In this document: positions 13,024-19,551 of the stretch, piece by piece
How positions within the stretch are numbered: the first letter of the stretch is position 1
How the letters are laid out: the number at the start of each line of letters is the position of its first letter
Source of the DNA: DATLYB01 sp964502525
GTDB taxonomy: Bacteria > Bacteroidota > Bacteroidia > Chitinophagales > CAIOSU01
NCBI GenBank assembly: GCA_964502525.1
Contig: CAZCXH010000089.1
Location: 1-19,551 of the forward strand
DNA length: 19,551 nt
Reading direction: 5' to 3'
Position numbers and translations under genes: made by a program
The notes under the pieces: generated by a model
Told to the model about the DNA's origin: nothing
The model's database searches: none
Seen by the model: only the letters and a program-made list of their open reading frames with translations

Positions 13024-13850
13024 TATTTCTTCTTCCTCCTGCTTACAATGAATTGATTACTTAGTTTCTTTCTCTTTCTTGTCTTCAATCCCTTGGCATA
13101 TAAGCCTTTGCGTGAACGAGGATGACCTCCTGATGCCTTTCCTTCACCGCCTCCCATGGGATGGTCCACTGGATTCATGGCTACGGCACGGCTTCTTGGC
13201 CTTTTTCCCAGCCATCGGTTTCTTCCTGCTTTGCCGAGCGACTCCAGGTTGTGGTCCGGATTGGAAACCTTGCCTATTGTTGCTTTGCAGGCATTCAATA
13301 TCATGCGCGTTTCACCCGATGGCATCTTGAGAATCGCATACTTGCCATCGCGCGCATCAAGAATCGCGTGAGAGCCGGCACTTCTGGCGAGAGATCCTCC
13401 CTGCCCCGGATGCAACTCTATATTATGCACCTCCTGTCCAAAGGGAATATCTTTCAGGAACATGGCGTTTCCGATTTCCGGTGCCGCTTTTTCGCCTGAC
13501 ATCAGCCTTTTCCCAACTTCCAAACCCTGCGGGGCAAGAATGTACCTTTTCTCACCGTCCTTATATTGAACCAAAGCGATGAATGCCGTTCTGTTCGGAT
13601 CATATTCGATGGTCTTGACTATTGCCGGAACTCCGTCTTTATCGCGCTTGAAGTCAATGATGCGGAAGCGCCTCTTGTGACCACCCCCGATGTAGCGCAT
13701 GGAACGATGCCCCAGATTATTCCTCCCCCCCGTACTCTTATAAGGAGCAAGCAAACTTTTCTCAGGAGAGCCTGTCGTCAACTCTTCGTAGCTGTTGCCT
13801 ATCCTGAGCCTTGTGCCTGCCGTAACCGGCTTGAATTTTTTCAGTCCCAT
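13023..13850 (-). CDS. rplB: 50S ribosomal protein L2
   Basis: The product is 275 residues and is L2, which is needed for subunit association and peptidyl-transferase activity. The RNA-binding OB and SH3-like domains show GGRNNLGHRSMRYIGGGHKR and LHPGQGGSLARSAGSHA. The C-terminal loop MNPVDHPMGGGEGKASGGHP includes His230, equivalent to the conserved E. coli His229. The tail is lysine-rich (RRKKK). It starts six bases after rplW and overlaps rpsS. Confidence 0.98.
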   Translation of the reverse strand: MGLKKFKPVTAGTRLRIGNSYEELTTGSPEKSLLAPYKSTGGRNNLGHRSMRYIGGGHKRRFRIIDFKRDKDGVPAIVKTIEYDPNRTAFIALVQYKDGEKRYILAPQGLEVGKRLMSGEKAAPEIGNAMFLKDIPFGQEVHNIELHPGQGGSLARSAGSHAILDARDGKYAILKMPSGETRMILNACKATIGKVSNPDHNLESLGKAGRNRWLGKRPRSRAVAMNPVDHPMGGGEGKASGGHPRSRKGLYAKGLKTRKRKKLSNQFIVSRRKKK

Positions 13851-13856
13851 TGTTCC

Positions 13857-14147
13857 TTACACATTGCTATAAAAATCAATCGTTTCACCCTCATTCAGAG
13901 TGACGATGGCTTTTTTGAAAGCGCTTTTTTGTCCCTTAGCGATACCTGTCTTGGTATAGCGCGAACGGCTTTTTCCGGGAATAACCATCGTGTTCACGCC
14001 TTTTACGGTGACGCCATACATCTTTTCCACAGCCTGCTTCACCTGCAGCTTGTTTGCCTTCCTGTCAACCACAAAGCCATACCTGTTGAGCTTTTCGCCC
14101 ATCTTGGTCATCTTCTCGGTTATGATCGGTCGCTTTAAAATATCCAT
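13857..14147 (-). CDS. rplW: 50S ribosomal protein L23
   Basis: The 96-residue product is L23, located at the tunnel exit as docking site for trigger factor and SRP. It starts MDILKRPIITEKMTKMGEKL and contains NRYGFVVDRKANKLQVKQAV, then EKMYGVTVKGVNTMVIPGKS. It is the first gene of this operon, although rplW normally follows rpsJ-rplC-rplD. A consensus Bacteroidetes promoter lies about 65-96 bases upstream, consistent with an operon that begins here. No Shine-Dalgarno-like sequence is seen, as is usual in this phylum. Confidence 0.97.
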   Translation of the reverse strand: MDILKRPIITEKMTKMGEKLNRYGFVVDRKANKLQVKQAVEKMYGVTVKGVNTMVIPGKSRSRYTKTGIAKGQKSAFKKAIVTLNEGETIDFYSNV

Positions 14148-14189
14148 TTCAAAAAGGTTTAACTGCCCTTGAAAAGAGGCAATATTTTA

Positions 14190-14210
14190 CCCTCCAAATT
14201 TTTTGGAGGG
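14190..14210. repeat. Hairpin at the expected transcription start of the rplW operon
   Basis: CCCTCCAAA and TTTGGAGGG form a perfect 9-base stem around TTT. On the minus strand it starts two bases after the TAACTTTG promoter element, so the expected start site falls inside its first arm. It could be a murF terminator (though no U tract follows), a DNA-level operator, or a dispersed palindrome. Confidence 0.6.
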
Positions 14211-14211
14211 G

Positions 14212-14243
14212 CAAAGTTATGGAATGGGCTTCAGATAAACAAA
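14212..14243 (-). promoter_or_regulatory. Consensus Bacteroidetes promoter for the rplW-rplQ operon
   Basis: On the minus strand TTTG (14243-14240) is followed by exactly 20 bases and then TAACTTTG (14219-14212), matching the Bacteroidetes primary-sigma consensus TTTG-N19-21-TAnnTTTG. The transcription start would be near 14205, giving a leader of about 60 bases before rplW. The rest of the 151-base murF-rplW intergenic region (14148-14298) holds only the adjoining hairpin. Confidence 0.75.
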
Positions 14244-14298
14244 TGAAGAAGGAGGAAAAAGTTTAGGAAGATGCTGATGAGGGGCTAAAAGTCCAAAA

Positions 14299-15612
14299 TC
14301 ATGACAAAATCCTCTCCAATCCCAACCTCCTCGACCCTTTCAGCAGGAAGGCAGTGTTCTCAAAATGCTGCTTCCCGAACCATTCCTTAGCCTCTTCGGT
14401 GGTTTTGAAATGAACGCAGTCAGTTTTGCCGCTCACTTTGCCAAATTCTTCTCCTATCAACACCACTTTTTGCAGGTGCAGCGTCTGGATGAATTTTGCC
14501 ATTGCGAAATGCTCTTCAAAGCTGGCATCGCCCAGTTCGAGCATGTCGCCAACGATGGCTATTCTGTTTTCCGCCTTTATCCCGGCAAGGTTTTCCAGCG
14601 CTTCTTTCATGCTCGATGGATTGGCATTATAGGCATCGAGGATGAAGGTGTTGGTACCTCTTTTCAGCAGTTGCGAGCGGTTGTTTATGGGCTGATAGCT
14701 CTCAATGGCTTTCCTGATGTTTTCATCGGTCACTTTAAAATGCTTTCCGATCGCAACGGCCGCCATGATGTTTTCAAAGTTGTATTTGCCTGTAAGCTGT
14801 GAATTAATCGTTATGAAACCTGACAGGTTTTTAAAACCTGTCAGGTTTAAGCTTCTATAACTGACCGAAAGCAAAGGATAAAATGATTCGATTTTTCCGA
14901 AGTAATCCGCAATTTCAAGTTTTCCGTAGGTGACATTGTTTTTCACGATAGCCGCCTCATGCAACAAATCACTATCCGCAGCATTGACGAATGCAGTGCC
15001 GCCAACTTTGGAGAGGTGCTCATACAACTCAGCGTTTGTCTTGCGCGTGTTCTCCAGAGTTTTAAAAGTCTCCAGATGGTCTTTACCGGTATTGGTGATG
15101 ATGCCGTGAGTAGGGTTAGCTATTTCACAGAGCAATTTGATGTCGCCCCTTTGCCGCGCGCCCATCTCGATAACCGCCATGCGGGTTTTATCCGTCATTC
15201 GCAACAGGGACAGGGGCACTCCGATTTCATTATTCAGATTTCCCTCTGTTGCGAATGTGTTGAAGCTGGTTTGCAGCACCACTTTAACCAGCTCTTTGGT
15301 GGTGGTTTTTCCGTTGCTGCCCGCGACTGCGATCACAGGAATTGCCAGTTGCCTGCGGTGATGATTGGCAAGCTGCTGCAGCGCTGCGAGTGAATTTTCA
15401 ACTAACAAACATTTTTCATCCTTTTCAAATTCGGGATCGTCAATCACTGCCGCAATGGCGCCATTTTTCAGAGCGTCTGCGGCATATTTGTTTCCGTTGA
15501 AGCTGGGTCCTTTCAACGCAAAAAATAAATCACCTTTTTCGATGGTGCGCGTGTCGGTGGAAACCTGGCGGCAACCGTTATACAGGCGGTATAGTTCCTC
15601 AACAGTCTTCAC
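14299..15612 (-). CDS. murF: UDP-N-acetylmuramoyl-tripeptide--D-alanyl-D-alanine ligase
   Basis: MurF adds D-Ala-D-Ala to the UDP-MurNAc-tripeptide in the last cytoplasmic step of peptidoglycan precursor synthesis. Visible features, counted from an upstream TTG (15627), are STDTR near residue 25, the ATP loop GSNGKTTTKE (103-112), TEGNLNNEIGVPLSLLRM, NTGKDHLETF, and LDAYNANPSSM (330-340) linking to the C-terminal domain. No ATG is available. GTG at 15612 gives an N-terminus KTVEELYRLY like other Bacteroidetes MurF and is preferred; TTG at 15627 would add five residues. Residues 261-271 are encoded by a palindromic element (14816-14848) inserted in frame. It lies upstream of rplW on the same strand. 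Confidence 0.94.
   Translation of the reverse strand: MKTVEELYRLYNGCRQVSTDTRTIEKGDLFFALKGPSFNGNKYAADALKNGAIAAVIDDPEFEKDEKCLLVENSLAALQQLANHHRRQLAIPVIAVAGSNGKTTTKELVKVVLQTSFNTFATEGNLNNEIGVPLSLLRMTDKTRMAVIEMGARQRGDIKLLCEIANPTHGIITNTGKDHLETFKTLENTRKTNAELYEHLSKVGGTAFVNAADSDLLHEAAIVKNNVTYGKLEIADYFGKIESFYPLLSVSYRSLNLTGFKNLSGFITINSQLTGKYNFENIMAAVAIGKHFKVTDENIRKAIESYQPINNRSQLLKRGTNTFILDAYNANPSSMKEALENLAGIKAENRIAIVGDMLELGDASFEEHFAMAKFIQTLHLQKVVLIGEEFGKVSGKTDCVHFKTTEEAKEWFGKQHFENTAFLLKGSRRLGLERILS
14816..14848. repeat. Palindromic element inside murF
   Basis: Two 15-base arms, AAACCTGACAGGTTT and AAACCTGTCAGGTTT, flank a TTA centre and are exact reverse complements. Each arm is also nearly palindromic itself. 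The element is 33 bases, a multiple of three, and is read in frame as NLTGFKNLSGF within MurF, in a loop-like region before LTGKYNFEN. Motifs of this kind are dispersed in Bacteroidetes genomes (recalled knowledge, not checked). Confidence 0.85.
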
Positions 15613-15681
15613 AATTCGTTGATTCAATTTTCAAAGTAACCATTAATTCACTTCATCCTCTCCAACACTTGACGGATTCAT

Positions 15682-15689
15682 TATTTTTG
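15682..15689 (+). promoter_or_regulatory. Possible -7 promoter element for the yjgR-like gene
   Basis: TATTTTTG matches the Bacteroidetes TAnnTTTG element and ends 14 bases before the ATG at 15704. No TTTG is found 19-21 bases upstream, and the leader would be very short, so the call is weak. Confidence 0.25.
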
Positions 15690-15703
15690 TCCAAACGATC
15701 ATC

Positions 15704-17221
15704 ATGCCTGACAGAAATCTATTCACGCAGAAAATTCAGCAATCCTATTCATCAGCCGAGCCGCACATCTATCTCGGGGCGGGAGTGTTGGAACAAGAGA
15801 TAATCGCTGACGCCAGGGTTAATCTCCCATTGCGCATGATGAACCGGCACGGGCTGGTGGCAGGCGCAACAGGCACCGGCAAGACGAGGACGCTGCAACT
15901 CATTTCGGAACAATTATCCAATGCCGGAGTGCCTGCGTTTTTGCTTGATGTGAAAGGCGACCTGTCCGGGTTGAACACACCGGGCATTACTAATCCTAAG
16001 CTGGAGGAACGCGCTCAAAAACTTGGCATCAGCTATCAGCCTTCAGGGTTTCCTGTGGAATTGTATTCACTGAGCGGGTATCTTGGCGCTCCCATGCGCG
16101 CAACGGTGATCGAATTCGGACCGATTTTGCTGTCCAAGATTTTTGAGCTGAACGACATCCAGCAGGGAACGCTCGCGGTGCTGTTCAAATACGCGGATGA
16201 CAAGAAACTGCCGCTGGTGGATTTGAATGATCTGAAGAAAACGCTCACGTATCTTGCCGATGGCCCCGGAAAAGATGAGATAAAAGATTCATACGGAAAA
16301 ATCTCAACGGCCACATCGGGCACCATTCTCCGCAAGATTGCCGCGCTCGAGCAGCAGGGGATAGGAAATATTTTTGGAGAACCGTCATTCGACATTGGCG
16401 ATTTGTTTGAAAAAGTTGACGGCAGGGGCGTGATAAGCCTTCTGAATATTTCCGATGTTCAGAACCAGCCTGCGCTCTATTCCACATTCCTGCTGAGCCT
16501 GCTTGTTGAGATTTTTAACAAGATGCCGGAGGCAGGCGATCTGGACAAGCCGAAGCTTGTTTTCTTCTTTGATGAAGCGCACCTGCTTTTCAAGGATGCC
16601 TCCAAGGCATTCCTCGAGCAGATAGAGCAGGTGGTGAGGCTGATTCGCTCGAAGGGAATCGGGGTTTTCTTCTGCACACAATCACCGATGGACATCCCGG
16701 AATCGGTTTTAGCGCAGCTTGGAAACCGCGTTCAACATGCACTGCGCGCATTCACTCCCAATGATGCGGAGAACCTCCGCAAGACGGTGAAGACGTATCC
16801 GCGTTCCGAGTTTTATGAGATTGACCGGGCGCTCACCTCGATGGGCATCGGGCAGGCGCTCATCACGGTGCTGAACGAGAAAGGAATTCCGACAGAAGTG
16901 GCGGTAACACACCTCACGCCACCGCGCTCCGTGATGGGACCGATGCCGGAAAATGAGTATCACGCGTTGTGCCGGTCATCTGAAATCTACCGTAAATATG
17001 AAAAAACCGTTGACCCGATGAGCGCGCACGAAATCCTGACAGAACGATTGAATAACCAGCGGATGGAAGACGTTCCTCCAGTTGTTAATACGACTTCGAG
17101 AAAAGTGAAAGAGGAAAAAGGAATGGTGGAAACGGTTCTCTCAAGCTCCGTTGGCAGGCAGATCGGGCGGGAGTTGGTGAGGGGGATGTTCGGGATGCTG
17201 TTTGGAAAAAGAAGGAGATGA
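15704..17221 (+). CDS. HerA-like ATPase of the DUF853/YjgR family
   Basis: The 505-residue product is a P-loop ATPase of the FtsK/HerA superfamily, resembling E. coli YjgR. Walker A is GATGTGKT (residues 54-61) and Walker B is LVFFFDEAH (285-293). LLDVKGDLSGL (80-90) and VFFCTQSPMDIPESVLAQLG (321-340) are typical of the family. HerA proteins are hexameric DNA translocases, but the role of the YjgR branch is not established, so no cellular function is assigned. The C-terminal 80 or so residues are charged and end GMLFGKRRR. It is transcribed divergently from murF over a 76-base region and stands alone. Confidence 0.92.
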   Translation: MPDRNLFTQKIQQSYSSAEPHIYLGAGVLEQEIIADARVNLPLRMMNRHGLVAGATGTGKTRTLQLISEQLSNAGVPAFLLDVKGDLSGLNTPGITNPKLEERAQKLGISYQPSGFPVELYSLSGYLGAPMRATVIEFGPILLSKIFELNDIQQGTLAVLFKYADDKKLPLVDLNDLKKTLTYLADGPGKDEIKDSYGKISTATSGTILRKIAALEQQGIGNIFGEPSFDIGDLFEKVDGRGVISLLNISDVQNQPALYSTFLLSLLVEIFNKMPEAGDLDKPKLVFFFDEAHLLFKDASKAFLEQIEQVVRLIRSKGIGVFFCTQSPMDIPESVLAQLGNRVQHALRAFTPNDAENLRKTVKTYPRSEFYEIDRALTSMGIGQALITVLNEKGIPTEVAVTHLTPPRSVMGPMPENEYHALCRSSEIYRKYEKTVDPMSAHEILTERLNNQRMEDVPPVVNTTSRKVKEEKGMVETVLSSSVGRQIGRELVRGMFGMLFGKRRR

Positions 17222-17543
17222 GATCGGATGGCGGTTAGTTGTTGATTGGCTGCAATAATCTGGGGCTACTCTCTACCTTTCGGGCATCATCTTTCTTGCC
17301 GACAACAAACAGCACCCCATCGTCCATAAAGCGTCTTGAATATTTGAGCCACCTGCCCCTTAATTCCAACCACAACACACATAGCTCCATACAAAAGCTG
17401 CCGCAGGTTTTGTGTAACAGCGCTTTCATTGACGATACGATCCAACGAACGCTTATTTATTAGTCGCCTGCTATTATGTAGTTTTGAGGTCCAATGTTTT
17501 CACCTGCGTTGAGTTACTGAGGTTGTTACTTCATCTCTGTCTG
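17222..17543. other. 322-base region without a convincing gene
   Basis: This lies between the convergent YjgR-like gene and kmo. Short open frames exist on both strands, the longest under 80 codons, but none shows a recognisable motif or sensible start. A minus-strand frame through about 17290-17490 contains protein-like text (RSLDRIVNESAVTQNLRQLL) without a start codon, so a decayed gene remnant is possible. No clear terminator hairpin was found for either flanking gene. Confidence 0.5.
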
Positions 17544-18896
17544 TCAGGGAATGATAGATTCGATGATTCGATGTATTAACTGTTCGTTGAAACGCTTGTC
17601 AACCGGGTGCTTGCTTTCTGCTTTATTGAGCATTTCTTCCATCTCGCTCAATCCCGCTTTTTCAAACAAAGCATCCTGCTGTTTTCCAATCGCAAGCGCT
17701 TTTGAATAGGGCATATCGCTGAATGTTACCATTGCATAGAGCGGCAAATATTTATCCGGGTATCGCTCGTGCATCAGCTTTTCAATTTTTTTGCGCAGCA
17801 TGAATTTTTTATCGGCAACCAAATCGCGCATCTCGATGAAGTTGCGCAGCGCCAGTTCACCCACCGCATCTGTGTCAGGTTTTCTTGTTTTTTGAAATGC
17901 GGGAATGATTTTCGCCCAGTCATCATTCAACTCATTCATCAGGTTGTTCAGAATCGTACAGTCTTCAAAGCCTGCGTTCATGCCTTGCCCATAGAAGGGG
18001 ACGATGCCGTGCGCAGCATCACCAATCAGCAACACTTTGTTATCATGCGACCACGGGTAACAACGGAAAGTTGCCAATGAAGAAGTCAAATTGCTGAAAA
18101 ATACTTCCGCTAAATCAGGCATCAGCGCAACCACATCAGGGAAATGCTGATTAAAAAAATCAAGAACAGATTTTTTATCGGTGAGATTGGTGAAAGAATA
18201 TTCTCCTTCAAACGCGAGGAAGAGTGTAACTGTGAAACTGCCATCTAGATTTGGCAGCGCAATAAGCATAAAACTTTTACGGGGCCAGATGTGCAGTGCG
18301 TTTTTCTCCATTTTGAAACTGCCATTTGTATTTGGCGGAATGTGCAGCTCCTTATAGCCGTGTTCAAGATACGTTTGCGAATAATTGAAGCGGTCGGTTT
18401 TTTCCAGCGAACCGCGGAGAGCGGAAAACGCACCGTCTGTTCCAAAGAGCAAATCGGATTGTGTGAAACCGTTTTTTAGGATGGCTTCTTTTTTCTGAAA
18501 ATCATAGCCGAAACACGGCTGCTCAAATTCAATCACCGCGCCTGCCTCTTCCGCTTTTGTCATCAGCAGTTGATTCAGCCCTCCGCGTGAAATGGAATTG
18601 ATGTATTGACCTTTTTCACCGTAAGGCTGCAACTCGATTTTTCCGTCAAGGTAATGAACCATTCTTCCGTGCATCGGAATCGCCATTTTTCGGATTTCAT
18701 CTTCCAGCCCAACAGTATGCAACGCTTTCAATCCTCTGTCGCTCATTGCGAGGTTAATCGAGCGACCGCCTCCGATTTCATGTCTGCGCATGTCGGGGCG
18801 CTTTTCATATACGCGCACTTTATAGCCGCGCTGCGAAAGAAAAATCGCCCACAGCGAGCCGACCAAACCTGAACCGATGATAGATGCGGATTTCAT
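17544..18896 (-). CDS. kmo: Kynurenine 3-monooxygenase
   Basis: The 450-residue flavoprotein converts L-kynurenine, NADPH and O2 to 3-hydroxykynurenine in the tryptophan-to-quinolinate (NAD) route. The N-terminal FAD-binding GxGxxG is IIGSGLVGSL (residues 6-15). GGGRSINLAMSDRGL (42-56) and INSISRGGLNQLL (99-111) are typical of this enzyme. The second FAD motif is LIGDAAHGIVPFYGQGMNAG (290-309), then FED. The C-terminal helical part (about 350-450) resembles the substrate-gating region of bacterial KMO rather than a membrane anchor. No other pathway gene is in the window. It starts four bases after the DUF3368 toxin remnant, so it may share that transcript. Confidence 0.95.
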   Translation of the reverse strand: MKSASIIGSGLVGSLWAIFLSQRGYKVRVYEKRPDMRRHEIGGGRSINLAMSDRGLKALHTVGLEDEIRKMAIPMHGRMVHYLDGKIELQPYGEKGQYINSISRGGLNQLLMTKAEEAGAVIEFEQPCFGYDFQKKEAILKNGFTQSDLLFGTDGAFSALRGSLEKTDRFNYSQTYLEHGYKELHIPPNTNGSFKMEKNALHIWPRKSFMLIALPNLDGSFTVTLFLAFEGEYSFTNLTDKKSVLDFFNQHFPDVVALMPDLAEVFFSNLTSSLATFRCYPWSHDNKVLLIGDAAHGIVPFYGQGMNAGFEDCTILNNLMNELNDDWAKIIPAFQKTRKPDTDAVGELALRNFIEMRDLVADKKFMLRKKIEKLMHERYPDKYLPLYAMVTFSDMPYSKALAIGKQQDALFEKAGLSEMEEMLNKAESKHPVDKRFNEQLIHRIIESIIP

Positions 18897-18900
18897 AGAA

Positions 18901-19360
18901 TTAAATTTCCTTTGCTTCTTTCAAAATTTCATTTCTAATAGCTGTTGAAAATCGAAATCCATTACTGTTGAGTTCATTAAGAACTTCTCTCACGGAAGCG
19001 ATAGCTTTTTTTTCTTTAGCAAGGAGTAGCACTTTAAAAGTACCTATTATTTCAATTTCAAGTTGGCGGGCAATCCTTCTGCCTTTCTTCTCATCAATTA
19101 CCAATAAGCAGTTCTTTGTTTCAACCGCTAACGCGATTGCGCTCGCTTCACCGGCATCAACGACTGCTTCAAGTTCTTTCTTCCGGAACTCGTTTTTTAC
19201 CTTCTCAATAATTATCCCGGAGGGAAATTCTTTTCCAAATTCTCTTTGAACTTCTTTAGTGGTGAGAAGGACGGGAAATGTATCCTTTAGAATTTTCAGA
19301 CGGTTGATTTTGTCAAGTGCGAATCAGGCAACTGGTGTCTGAAATAACGACTTTCTCCAT
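18901..19360 (-). pseudogene. Frameshifted DUF3368 (PIN-like) toxin gene
   Basis: The reading begins at ATG 19360 (MEKVVISDTSCLI, the PIN-type acidic N-terminus) but meets a stop after two more codons. A one-base shift near 19321 restores a continuous frame ALDKINRLKILKDTFPVLLT, then DAGEASAIALAVE, LLVIDEKKGRRIARQLEIEI and ELNSNGFRFS down to 18901. Joined, it gives about 152 residues, the normal DUF3368 length. All expected acidic regions survive: SDTS, GEAxAIALA and IDEKKGR. Either the toxin is inactivated or the extra base is a sequencing error. The start overlaps the UPF0175 gene by 37 bases. Confidence 0.85.
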
Positions 19361-19551
19361 TTTATTTTTGCCTTCAGGTCCTCTGCTGTTTCTCCAAAAA
19401 TGGATACTCCATACTTTCCCGCATTTTCGAGGAACTCCCTTTTAGTAATTCCGGCAAAATCGGCTGCCTGACCTGATGATAGAATTCCCTTTTCAAAAAG
19501 CACCACTGCTACAAGCATCTTCACTTCCTTCTCATTTACGTCTTCAGGCAG
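19324..19551 (-). CDS. UPF0175 family antitoxin-like protein (partial, N-terminus outside window)
   Basis: The frame is open to the right edge, so the 5' end is missing. The visible 75 residues begin LPEDVNEKEVKMLVAVVLFE and contain the family core KGILSSGQAADFAGITKREF, then LENAGKYGVSIF. UPF0175 proteins are small helix-turn-helix-like proteins usually paired with DUF3368 PIN-domain toxins and presumed to neutralise them and autoregulate the pair. A GTG at 19524 could be read as a start, but it would remove the conserved LPEDV segment. The tail KSLFQTPVA is read in another frame from the start of the toxin gene. Confidence 0.88.
   Translation of the reverse strand: MPEDVNEKEVKMLVAVVLFEKGILSSGQAADFAGITKREFLENAGKYGVSIFGETAEDLKAKIKWRKSLFQTPVA

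Noticed and set aside
13566..14138. Plus-strand open frame of 190 codons opposite rplB and rplW
   Set aside because: It lies entirely antisense to two clear ribosomal genes and has no recognisable motif.
15632..15639. TTACTTTG upstream of murF as a promoter element
   Set aside because: It has one mismatch to TAnnTTTG, no TTTG at the proper distance, and would place the start site at or within the start codon.

Overview
The window comes from a Bacteroidetes-type bacterium, probably an environmental or uncultured lineage. The evidence is the ribosomal-protein sequences (zinc-free L36 and S14 forms, and map and infA inside the spc segment), a start-proximal promoter matching the Bacteroidetes TTTG-N20-TAnnTTTG consensus, a bacterial kynurenine 3-monooxygenase, and intergenic tandem repeats and palindromes. 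The species cannot be named from this sequence.

Layout. Positions 1-361 hold a strong hairpin (49-93) and a decayed IS630-type transposase fragment with at least two frameshifts. Positions 362-14147, all on the minus strand, hold 27 consecutive genes of the merged S10-spc-alpha operon. In transcription order these are rplW, rplB, rpsS, rplV, rpsC, rplP, rpmC, rpsQ, rplN, rplX, rplE, rpsN, rpsH, rplF, rplR, rpsE, rpmD, rplO, secY, map, infA, rpmJ, rpsM, rpsK, rpsD, rpoA, rplQ. The usual leading genes rpsJ, rplC and rplD are absent; rplW is the first gene and has its own consensus promoter (14212-14243). Upstream lies murF (minus strand), whose coding sequence carries an in-frame palindromic insertion. 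Divergent from murF is a YjgR/DUF853 HerA-like ATPase (plus strand). A 322-base stretch with no convincing gene follows, then kmo (minus strand). Four bases upstream of kmo lies a UPF0175-DUF3368 antitoxin-toxin pair. Its toxin gene is frameshifted, and its antitoxin gene runs off the right edge.

How the genes work together. The large operon supplies ribosomal proteins, the RNA polymerase alpha subunit, the SecY translocon, initiation factor IF-1 and methionine aminopeptidase. Six gene pairs share a base in TAATG or TGATG stop-start overlaps, which suggests translational coupling.

Most notable observation. Every spacer longer than 20 bases inside the ribosomal operon (nine of them) contains a tandem array of about four short words, and no shorter spacer does. 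The period is 7 bases in eight spacers and 8 in one. The word differs from spacer to spacer. In five spacers a second array of about three to five words in the inverted-complement sense follows, so the mRNA could fold into a long hairpin between one gene's stop codon and the next gene's start. These two-arm spacers are mostly 69-82 bases long, and several arrays begin at the stop codon of the upstream gene. Architecture is conserved while sequence is not, which suggests a defined generating process or a structural role in the mRNA. I cannot tell from sequence alone whether this family has been described; heptanucleotide tandem repeats are known in cyanobacteria (STRR).
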